The translations under genes and the position numbers were made by a program. The notes below the pieces were generated by a model, which was given only the letters and a program-made list of their open reading frames with translations, was not told where the DNA came from and searched no databases. Positions 7,296 to 13,703 of a stretch of 36,695 nucleotides of DNA are shown here, piece by piece; position 1 is the stretch's first letter; each line of letters opens with the position of its first letter. Source of the stretch: Prolixibacteraceae bacterium (GTDB lineage Bacteria; Bacteroidota; Bacteroidia; Bacteroidales; Prolixibacteraceae); assembly GCA_019459485.1 (NCBI GenBank), contig JAIBEZ010000066.1:1-36695 (forward strand), given 5' to 3'.

Positions 7296-9389
7296 ATGAA
7301 AAATCTGTTTATCCTTTCCTTGTTTTTGCTGGTGGGCGGAACACTTTCGGCGCAATCCACAAAATTCGACAATGTGCTTTACGGCGCAGCTTATTACCAC
7401 GAATACATGCCTACAGACAGGCTGGCCGACGACCTGAAACTGATGAAAGAATCTGGAATGTCGGTGGTTCGTGTAGGCGAATCGACCTGGAGTTTGTTTG
7501 AGCCGCGCGAAGGTGAATTTGAATTCGCCTGGATGGATCGCATCATCGACGGTTTGCACGCCAATGGAATCAAGGTGATTCTTGGCACTCCAACCTATTC
7601 GATGCCTGCCTGGTTGTGGCACAAACATCCGGAGGTGCTGGTTGATTATGAAAAAGGAGGGAAAGCCTACTACGGAATCCGCCAGAATATGAACATTACC
7701 AGCCCGACCTTTCTGTTTTATTCGGAACGCGTAATCAGGAAAATGATGGAACATTACGCCAAACATCCCGCTATTATTGGCTATCAGGTTGACAATGAAA
7801 CTACATCGTACGGGGTGAACAACTACAATTACCATATCAGTTTTGTAAATTACCTGAAGAAAAAATTTGGAACCACCGAAAACCTGAATAAACTGTGGGG
7901 CCTGAATTACTGGGGAATGACAATGAACGACTGGGATGAGTTTCCAACACGCGACGGGGTTACCAGCACAGCCTACAAACTGGAATGGGAGCGTTTCAAA
8001 CACAAATCAGTGGCCGATTATCTCACCTGGCAGTCGGAAATTGTGGCCGAATACCGCCGTCCCGACCAGTTTATCATGCATTGTTTTATGCCATCGGTTC
8101 AGGACATTGACCAAATTGAAAGCGCCAAAAAGATGGATGTAATGGCTGTGAATGTTTACCATGGTTCGCAGGATAACCTTACCGGCGATGAAATTGCTTT
8201 TGCAGGCGACTTTTTCCGTTCAGTAAAAATGAAAAATTACCTGATTACCGAAACCAACGCACAAACCATCGGCTGGGATTCGAAGTCGCAAATGCCTCCG
8301 TATGATGGTCAGCTTCGCCAAAATGTGTATGCGCACATGGGATCGGGTGCTAACATGGTCGAATACTGGCACTGGCATTCGATTCATTACGGACAGGAAA
8401 CTTACTGGAAGGGAGTTTTATCGCACGATTTGCAACCCAATCGAGCCTACGCCGAATATTCGAAAACTGCCCATGAGTTGCAGAAATTTGGCAAAAAACT
8501 GGTCAACCTGAAAATCACCAATAAAGTGGCCATTTTGTTTAGCCACGATTCGAATGCCGCTCTGAATATTATGCCTTTCAAGAATGGTAAACAAGACATG
8601 TGGGGCGGATCAGGAAATATTTACCGCAACGAATTGGTTGGTCAGTTTCACAAAGTGCTGTTCAGGAACAATGTGGGAGTCGATTTTATTTTTCCTGAAA
8701 ATGCAAAATTCGAAGATTACGATCTGGTTGTAATTCCGGCTCTGTACATTGCCAGCGATGATGTGCTGAAGAAAATCAGCGCGTACGTTGAAAACGGTGG
8801 CCATGTAATCATGCAATTTAAAAGTAGTTTTTGCGACGAGAATTCGATGGTTCGCCCGATGCTGGCACCCGGCCCGCTGCGCAAAGCCTGCGGATTTTAT
8901 TACCAGGAATTCACTGTATTCAAGGAGCTTAGCCTGAAAGATAATCCTTTCGGAGTTACTGAAGCCTCGAACAAAGTATATGATTGGGGAGAATACCTGA
9001 TTCCTGAAACTGCCAAAGCGCTGGCATATTACGATCATCCACACTTCGGAAAATATCCAGCCATCACCATCAACAATTTTGGAAAAGGAACTTTGCTATA
9101 TCAGGGATGTGCTGTTTCAGACGAAATTCAGGAAAAACTGATTCTTCAGGAAATGGAACGTGCCGGTATTAAAACTGTTGATCAGGATTTGCACTGGCCA
9201 CTCGTGACCAAAAGCGGAGTGAATGAAGCTGGCAAAAAAGTACATTATTACTACAATTACAGTTCGCAAAAATCGGGTTTGGTGTATCCGCACAAAGGTG
9301 GAACCGAACTGGTTGCCGGAAAAGCTGTTGCTTCCGGAGCATCAATGGAAATTGAACCCTGGGATGTGCTGATTGTGGAGGAGAACTAA
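7296..9389 (+). CDS. Exported GH42 family beta-galactosidase
   Basis: The 697-residue protein begins with a signal peptide (cleavage after about residue 20, TLSAQ). The TIM-barrel domain follows directly with YGAAYYHEYMP and SVVRVGESTWSLFEPREG, typical of glycoside hydrolase family 42. The predicted acid/base is Glu168 in GYQVDNETT and the nucleophile is Glu319 in YLITETNAQ. A Trp-rich active-site segment (VEYWHWHSIHYGQE) follows. The middle third looks like the family's Rossmann-like trimerisation domain, and a small beta domain ends the protein. It would release terminal beta-galactosyl, or possibly alpha-arabinosyl, units in the periplasm or outside. An export signal is less usual for GH42, many of which are cytoplasmic. 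A hairpin repeat separates it from the next gene. Confidence 0.9.
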   Translation: MKNLFILSLFLLVGGTLSAQSTKFDNVLYGAAYYHEYMPTDRLADDLKLMKESGMSVVRVGESTWSLFEPREGEFEFAWMDRIIDGLHANGIKVILGTPTYSMPAWLWHKHPEVLVDYEKGGKAYYGIRQNMNITSPTFLFYSERVIRKMMEHYAKHPAIIGYQVDNETTSYGVNNYNYHISFVNYLKKKFGTTENLNKLWGLNYWGMTMNDWDEFPTRDGVTSTAYKLEWERFKHKSVADYLTWQSEIVAEYRRPDQFIMHCFMPSVQDIDQIESAKKMDVMAVNVYHGSQDNLTGDEIAFAGDFFRSVKMKNYLITETNAQTIGWDSKSQMPPYDGQLRQNVYAHMGSGANMVEYWHWHSIHYGQETYWKGVLSHDLQPNRAYAEYSKTAHELQKFGKKLVNLKITNKVAILFSHDSNAALNIMPFKNGKQDMWGGSGNIYRNELVGQFHKVLFRNNVGVDFIFPENAKFEDYDLVVIPALYIASDDVLKKISAYVENGGHVIMQFKSSFCDENSMVRPMLAPGPLRKACGFYYQEFTVFKELSLKDNPFGVTEASNKVYDWGEYLIPETAKALAYYDHPHFGKYPAITINNFGKGTLLYQGCAVSDEIQEKLILQEMERAGIKTVDQDLHWPLVTKSGVNEAGKKVHYYYNYSSQKSGLVYPHKGGTELVAGKAVASGASMEIEPWDVLIVEEN

Positions 9390-9413
9390 AGTCAAATTGC
9401 AAACATTTATAAA

Positions 9414-9481
9414 AATAACCACATAGGCACATAGTTCACATAGAAAATAAACTATGTTTCCTATGTGTCTATGTGGTTTTA
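9414..9481. repeat. Long imperfect hairpin (Bacteroidota CACATAG-type repeat)
   Basis: The arms 9416-9443 and 9452-9481 are nearly perfect inverted copies around an 8-base A/T loop (9444-9451). They are built from the short words ACCACATAG and CACATAG. Elements of this composition are common dispersed repeats in Bacteroidota and often serve as transcription stops. It begins 24 bases after the GH42 stop codon and ends just before the next gene's start at 9492. Confidence 0.6.
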
Positions 9482-9491
9482 TACAGATTTT

Positions 9492-10427
9492 ATGAAAAGA
9501 CGAAACTTTATTTCATTATCATCTTCAGGAATAGCAGCAATTTCTGTCATGCCTTCAGGATTAATAGCCAGCACAAATGCCTCTTTAAAAGTTCGTTTGG
9601 GCGGACCGGTTTTTGAAAAGTACAATTCTCCTGAAGAATGGGTTATCGCACTCAAAAAGTTGGGCTATCGGGCAGCTTATTGTCCGGTGGCGCCGGGAGC
9701 CGATGCTGCTTTGATAAAAGCTTATCAAACTGCAGGAGCAAAAAATGATATTGTAATTGCAGAAGTGGGAGCCTGGAGTAACCCGATTTCGCCGGATCAG
9801 GAAACTGCTAAAAAGGCCATTCAAAAATGCATTGATTCGCTGGCTTTGGCCGATGAGATTGGTGCCAACTGTTGCGTAAATGTGAGTGGCTCGCGAAACC
9901 CAAAGCACTGGGCTGGTCCGCACAAGGATAATCTGACCGATGCCACTTTTGATTTGATTGTTGAAACTACCCGAAAAATAATTGATGCCGTTAATCCAAA
10001 GCATACTTATTTTACGCTGGAATGTATGCCCTGGGCTTACCCTGATTCTGTAGATTCTTACCTGAAACTCATCAAAGCCATTGATAGGGAACGGTTTGGT
10101 GTTCATCTCGATCCGATGAATTTGATAACCAGTCCGCAGATTTATTACAGGAATGGCGAAATGATTCGCGATTGTTTCCGCAGACTTGGGCCACAAATCA
10201 GGAGTTGCCATGCCAAAGACATCACACTTCGGGAGGATAATTATATGCCTCAGCTCGACGAAATCGTTGCAGGGAAAGGTAATCTGGATTATTCGGTATT
10301 CCTGACCGAATTAGCTAAACTGAAAGATGTACCACTGATGATGGAACATTTGAATACCGCTGAAGAATATGCTCAGTCAGCAAAATATATCCGATCCGTT
10401 GGGAAAATGGTGAATGTTGAATTGTAA
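9492..10427 (+). CDS. Tat-exported sugar isomerase/epimerase-like TIM-barrel protein
   Basis: The start is set at 9492 (MKRRNFISLSSSG) because an upstream ATG at 9465 would lie inside the hairpin repeat. This gives 311 residues. The N-terminus is a twin-arginine signal (KRRNFI, then a hydrophobic stretch). The remainder is a xylose-isomerase-like/AP-endonuclease-2 TIM barrel. Candidate metal ligands are Glu in FTLECMPW, Asp and His in GVHLDPMN, His in SCHAKDI and Glu in MMEHLN. This superfamily isomerises or epimerises free sugars, often with a divalent metal. Tat-dependent export fits folding with bound metal in the cytoplasm. Together with the GH42 enzyme it may process released sugars; the exact substrate is unknown. 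Confidence 0.75.
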   Translation: MKRRNFISLSSSGIAAISVMPSGLIASTNASLKVRLGGPVFEKYNSPEEWVIALKKLGYRAAYCPVAPGADAALIKAYQTAGAKNDIVIAEVGAWSNPISPDQETAKKAIQKCIDSLALADEIGANCCVNVSGSRNPKHWAGPHKDNLTDATFDLIVETTRKIIDAVNPKHTYFTLECMPWAYPDSVDSYLKLIKAIDRERFGVHLDPMNLITSPQIYYRNGEMIRDCFRRLGPQIRSCHAKDITLREDNYMPQLDEIVAGKGNLDYSVFLTELAKLKDVPLMMEHLNTAEEYAQSAKYIRSVGKMVNVEL

Positions 10428-10442
10428 GAGAACAGACTTTAA

Positions 10443-10784
10443 CTATTCCAATTCCAAACATGCAATATCCATAAATTCAGGATTATTCAGAAACGAATTT
10501 ATGGACTCATGATTCTGAATCATCAATTGGGCGATTTCATTGGTTGTTAAATTTCCTGTTCTTATCCAAATAATCTTTGGTGGATGACCATTTATCATAC
10601 TGATGTCATAGAAATCAGAATCAAAAGTAACGATCAGAAAATCATTGTCTTTTGCATACTTCCATATAACAGGATCTTCGCAATCGCTTAATCCACAGTC
10701 AGAAACATGAAAGCAATCTGAGAAATAGCTTTTAAGTTTTTTTGTTATCCGAAATGAAATATTCTGATCAAATAACAGTTTCAT
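10443..10784 (-). CDS. DUF5615 PIN-like protein, probable toxin
   Basis: The 113-residue protein begins MKLLFDQNIS and contains VTFDSDFYD (Asp55 and Asp57). This is the acidic-residue pattern of the Mut7-C/DUF5615 branch of PIN-like nucleases (LxDxN near the start, DxDF in the middle). Its start overlaps the end of the DUF433 gene by four bases, so the pair is translationally coupled. DUF433-DUF5615 pairs are widely predicted to be toxin-antitoxin modules. Ribonuclease activity is inferred, not shown. Confidence 0.8.
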   Translation of the reverse strand: MKLLFDQNISFRITKKLKSYFSDCFHVSDCGLSDCEDPVIWKYAKDNDFLIVTFDSDFYDISMINGHPPKIIWIRTGNLTTNEIAQLMIQNHESINSFLNNPEFMDIACLELE

Positions 10785-11005
10785 GATGCGTGTTGCAATT
10801 TGTGTTCTTTATCAGCAGCATATGCCAGACATGCTTTTATATCCTCAATTGTCAACTCCGGAAAATCGGAAATAATTTCATTAAAATCCATCCCAGCTGC
10901 CAACCAGCCAAGTACATCATAAACTGTTATTCTGGTATCTCTGACACATGGTTTTCCAAATCGTTTATTCGGATTCCTTCTTATAATATTTTTATAATCA
11001 GTCAT
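10781..11005 (-). CDS. DUF433 protein, probable antitoxin
   Basis: This 74-residue protein has the DUF433 core: RNPNKRFGKPCVRDTRITV, then VLGWLAAGMDFNEIISDFPELT and EDIKACLAYAAD. The family folds as a small helical DNA-binding domain related to HTH/VapB-like partners. It is the first gene of a two-gene operon with a four-base overlap to the PIN-like gene. It probably neutralises that protein and may regulate its own promoter. Confidence 0.8.
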   Translation of the reverse strand: MTDYKNIIRRNPNKRFGKPCVRDTRITVYDVLGWLAAGMDFNEIISDFPELTIEDIKACLAYAADKEHKLQHAS

Positions 11006-11021
11006 ATCGTATCTCTTTTTA

Positions 11022-11029
11022 CAAAAGTA
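11022..11029 (-). promoter_or_regulatory. Candidate -7 element for the DUF433/DUF5615 pair
   Basis: On the minus strand this reads TACTTTTG, an exact TAnnTTTG match, 16 bases before the DUF433 start at 11005. No clear -33 TTTG accompanies it. Confidence 0.4.
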
Positions 11030-11075
11030 ATCATTTTAGGTAATTCTCAGTCTTTACTTGTAAAAAGAACATTAT

Positions 11076-11110
11076 CCTCCATGACAGGGTTCGAAACCCT
11101 GTCATGGAGG
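11076..11110. terminator. Perfect 16-bp hairpin after the thiol operon
   Basis: Bases 11076-11091 and 11095-11110 are exact inverted copies with a three-base loop (CGA). It lies 10 bases beyond the DUF302 stop codon and is followed in the minus direction by a T-rich stretch. It probably stops the long minus-strand operon before the DUF433 promoter. The core CATGACAGGGTT looks like a dispersed repeat rather than a unique terminator. Confidence 0.55.
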
Positions 11111-11120
11111 AATCTGAAAC

Positions 11121-11510
11121 TCATTTCAGTAGATTGATTACCCTTTTTATTTTTTCTGTTATTTCTTGCGCGAGCGGCTCCAATGCCGGGTTTTGTATGG
11201 CCATCATCGACGCAATTGGATGAATGGCTACAACTTGGGTGGTACCATTTTCTTTGTCGGTTACCACAATGTTGCAGGGGAGCATCACTCCAACCATTTC
11301 TTCAGCTTGCAAAGCTTTGTAGGCAAAGGCCGGATTACATGCGCCCAAGATCTTGTACTTTTTGTAATCCACACCCAATTTCTCCTTTAGCTTAGCTTGC
11401 ATGTCGATTTCTGTCAACACGCCAAAGCCTTCTGTTTTCAAGGCTTCTGTAATTTTATCCACCGCATCGTCAAAGCCGGTATGCAAAATGGCACTGAAAT
11501 AATATTCCAT
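11121..11510 (-). CDS. DUF302 family protein
   Basis: The 129-residue protein matches DUF302: FDDAVDKITEALKTEGFGVLTEID, then LGVDYKKYKILGACNPAFAYKAL and MLPCNIVV. Two conserved Cys residues (in GACNP and LPCN) are kept. It is the last gene of the minus-strand thiol/sulfur run, 24 bases after the small thioredoxin. DUF302 proteins often accompany sulfur and thiol genes, but their biochemical role is unknown. No signal peptide is seen, so it should be cytoplasmic. Confidence 0.85.
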   Translation of the reverse strand: MEYYFSAILHTGFDDAVDKITEALKTEGFGVLTEIDMQAKLKEKLGVDYKKYKILGACNPAFAYKALQAEEMVGVMLPCNIVVTDKENGTTQVVAIHPIASMMAIQNPALEPLAQEITEKIKRVINLLK

Positions 11511-11534
11511 GTTTTTTTTATTTTTTTGAGTGAA

Positions 11535-11834
11535 TTAAAAAATATTTGTCAATATACTCATTAACTGTTGTTTCGTGTGAACTCCGGGTTGTTTGTATTT
11601 TATTTCTCCGCTTTTAAAAATCATGAGCGTCGGAACACTCTGAATTTGATAGCGGCCAGCCAACTGCTGATTTTGATCGACATCAATTTTGATCACCCGA
11701 ACCCGATCTCCAAGTTCGGTTGCCAATTCTTTCAGAATGGGCGACTGCACCTTGCACGGCCCGCACCACAATGCGTGAAAGTCAACAATTACGGGTTTTG
11801 TATCACTAATTATTGTATCGAAGTTTGCTTTCAT
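11535..11834 (-). CDS. Thioredoxin (WCGPC), cytoplasmic
   Basis: The start is taken at 11834 (MKANFDTIIS), giving 99 residues. A longer reading would overlap the neighbouring gene and add an unrelated leader. The active site is LWCGPCK (Cys24, Cys27) preceded by IVDFHA, with the cis-Pro loop SVPT. This is a complete classical thioredoxin. It starts two bases after the stop codon of the SQR-like flavoprotein, so the two are tightly co-expressed. It may reduce persulfides or disulfides produced by the neighbouring enzymes. Confidence 0.88.
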   Translation of the reverse strand: MKANFDTIISDTKPVIVDFHALWCGPCKVQSPILKELATELGDRVRVIKIDVDQNQQLAGRYQIQSVPTLMIFKSGEIKYKQPGVHTKQQLMSILTNIF

Positions 11835-11836
11835 AA

Positions 11837-13012
11837 TTATGAGAATATAAATCCTGAAAAATGTCTGAAAATACCCACTTTGGTTATTTTCGAATAAGTT
11901 CCCCAACCTCTTTTCATCCAGTGACCAACAAATGGCATCGGAATAATGAACGATGTTTTCGTGTTCCTGAAAACAAAAGCAGCTCCATCACCGGTGTCCA
12001 TCACGCAAAGTATGTTTGGCGATTCGTGGTAATGTTTTTTAGTACCAGTACCAGTTTCTGTAAAAATAATATTGTGCGCGGCAACGCGGCCCATTAATTC
12101 GGCCACATGTCCCTGTTTGGCAATCCACTCGGGTCCTTCCATGGCAGAAATATCGCCAATGGCATAAACATTTTCAAGCCCGCGTACCTGACACGAAGTA
12201 TCAATCTGAATAAAACCAGCCTCGGTAGTAGGTAAATCGCTTGTTTGCAACACATGATGTCCAGTCGAAGCAGGGATAAACAAAGTCAAATCGGCATCCA
12301 GTTTCAAGCCATCTTCAAACACAACCGCACCCGGTTCAAATTCGGTAATCTTCTTTCCAAACCGTTTCTCAATTTTATACTGATCGAACATCTTGTTCAA
12401 CATTGGCAAAGCATTTTTGCCCATTTTTGCTCCCGGTTCTTCCATTGGGGCAAAAAACGTAAGGTCGTAATTCTGTCTGATTTTCTTTTTCTTCAACAGA
12501 TTATGAATGTTGAAAACCAATTCGAATGCAGGTCCGCCGCGAACAGCCGATTTATCTTTCGGATTTCCGCCAAAACCAATGGCAATTTTTCCACTGCCTT
12601 TTTTAATCAAATCATCAATTCCATCGCGTATAGAGACTGAAACTTCCGGCTTTCCACAAATCGACAAGGTGTTCTCAAGTCCTTTGTGCCTCATTTTATC
12701 GGCCCCAAAAGCAACCACCAGGTAGTCGTAATTCAGGGTTTGGTTTTCACAAACCACCTGATGATCTGCAGCATGAATTTCTTTTACTGAATCAATAATT
12801 ACTTCAAACGGATATTTTTCCTGAATCCTGGCCAGCGGAACTTTTACGTCGCTGAATTCTTTGATACGAACCGGTACCCAAATTGAAATGGGAAACAGAT
12901 ACAGGTAATCGCGGTCGGAAACCAACGTTACCTTGAACTTCCCACTTTTTTGTAATTGAATAGCTGTTTGAATACCGGCAAATCCACCGCCCAGAATTAA
13001 TGCTTTTTTCAT
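11837..13012 (-). CDS. SQR/NDH-2-like FAD-dependent pyridine nucleotide-disulfide oxidoreductase
   Basis: The 391-residue protein has an N-terminal FAD-binding motif (LILGGGFAGI, residues 6-15), a central dinucleotide fold and the second FAD signature VYAIGDISA (282-290). The arrangement resembles sulfide:quinone oxidoreductase. The segment ENTLSICG has Cys119, and SPNILCVMDTGDGAAFV has Cys336, at places where SQR has catalytic or structural Cys. The central SQR cysteine (SCFGPAYE-like) is replaced by AVRGGPAFE (around 156-163), so classical sulfide oxidation is doubtful. The C-terminus is amphipathic and suits membrane association. It lies between a rhodanese gene (13-base gap) and a thioredoxin gene (2-base gap). 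An unusual SQR or an NADH:quinone-type enzyme are both possible. Confidence 0.75.
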   Translation of the reverse strand: MKKALILGGGFAGIQTAIQLQKSGKFKVTLVSDRDYLYLFPISIWVPVRIKEFSDVKVPLARIQEKYPFEVIIDSVKEIHAADHQVVCENQTLNYDYLVVAFGADKMRHKGLENTLSICGKPEVSVSIRDGIDDLIKKGSGKIAIGFGGNPKDKSAVRGGPAFELVFNIHNLLKKKKIRQNYDLTFFAPMEEPGAKMGKNALPMLNKMFDQYKIEKRFGKKITEFEPGAVVFEDGLKLDADLTLFIPASTGHHVLQTSDLPTTEAGFIQIDTSCQVRGLENVYAIGDISAMEGPEWIAKQGHVAELMGRVAAHNIIFTETGTGTKKHYHESPNILCVMDTGDGAAFVFRNTKTSFIIPMPFVGHWMKRGWGTYSKITKVGIFRHFSGFIFS

Positions 13013-13025
13013 CCGAATATATTTA

Positions 13026-13337
13026 TCACAATTTATTATTCAGGCTCATCCATCTGCCACCATTGTGGACATTGATAAAACCATTTGATTTCAAAATTCC
13101 CTTTGCAGAGGAACTTCTCATTCCAGATTCACAGCAAGTAATTATCGTGCGTTTTTTGTCTTTAAACTTTTGAAGATTCTTGTGCAGTTGATCAACCGGA
13201 ATATTGACTGATCCCCTGATGTGTCCGGATCCAAATTCACCTTTGGTGCGAACATCTAAAATGACTGCCCCTTCTTTCATTAACTGGGCATAGTCGATTG
13301 TTTTTATTCCTAAAAGTTTCTTAATTGCTTCAAACAT
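13026..13337 (-). CDS. Single-domain rhodanese
   Basis: The 103-residue protein consists of one rhodanese domain: VILDVRTKGEFGSGHIRGSVNIP, then the active-site loop CCESGMRS with catalytic Cys69, and FINVHNGGRW near the end. It would carry sulfane sulfur as a persulfide and pass it to acceptors. It has no signal peptide. It lies within the minus-strand thiol run, with gaps of 13 and 18 bases to its neighbours. Its loop differs from the CASGARS loops of the multidomain enzyme upstream, so it was not simply split from it. Confidence 0.88.
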   Translation of the reverse strand: MFEAIKKLLGIKTIDYAQLMKEGAVILDVRTKGEFGSGHIRGSVNIPVDQLHKNLQKFKDKKRTIITCCESGMRSSSAKGILKSNGFINVHNGGRWMSLNNKL

Positions 13338-13355
13338 AGTTGTTTATTTTATTTG

Positions 13356-13679
13356 TTATTTATTTTCTGATAAACCATGATTGATCACAGCTTTGAAGTA
13401 GTCGCTTTCGTGACAACCTTCCACTTTATTAACCAGTTTCCCCTTCACGAAAAGTAAGAGCGAAGGTTCACTTGTAATCTTGTAAACCGGATTAATATCC
13501 TGAACCTGACTCACATCAGCCACAAAAACAGAGATGGTCTGACTTAAATGCATGGCTTCAGCAATACTCCGGAAAGCACATCGGGAAGATTCATTTTCAG
13601 GATTGTGAATCAGCAGGGCAGCTCGATCGTGTCCTTCTATTTTTTGCTGAAAGTCGATGTAAGAAAAAACGTTTTGCAT
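13356..13679 (-). CDS. Thioredoxin-fold protein with a monothiol site (SSRC)
   Basis: The 107-residue protein follows the thioredoxin order of elements: AALLIHNP, then the active-site position SSRCAFRSIAE, the cis-Pro loop TSEPSLLLFVKGK and a C-terminal helix. The first active-site Cys is replaced by Ser (Ser31), leaving only Cys34. A monothiol site cannot reduce disulfides in the usual way but can bind a persulfide or form mixed disulfides. Being next to rhodanese domains makes a sulfur-carrier role attractive. That role is inferred. Confidence 0.7.
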   Translation of the reverse strand: MQNVFSYIDFQQKIEGHDRAALLIHNPENESSRCAFRSIAEAMHLSQTISVFVADVSQVQDINPVYKITSEPSLLLFVKGKLVNKVEGCHESDYFKAVINHGLSENK

Positions 13680-13703
13680 AAGCTTAGATTTATTTGGTTT
13701 ATA

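Noticed and set aside
7287-8003. Long minus-strand frame of 238 codons inside the GH42 gene
   Set aside because: Antisense to a strongly supported enzyme gene and with no recognisable protein features.
9465-9491. Upstream ATG for the sugar isomerase-like gene
   Set aside because: It lies inside the hairpin repeat and would precede the twin-arginine signal that naturally starts at 9492.
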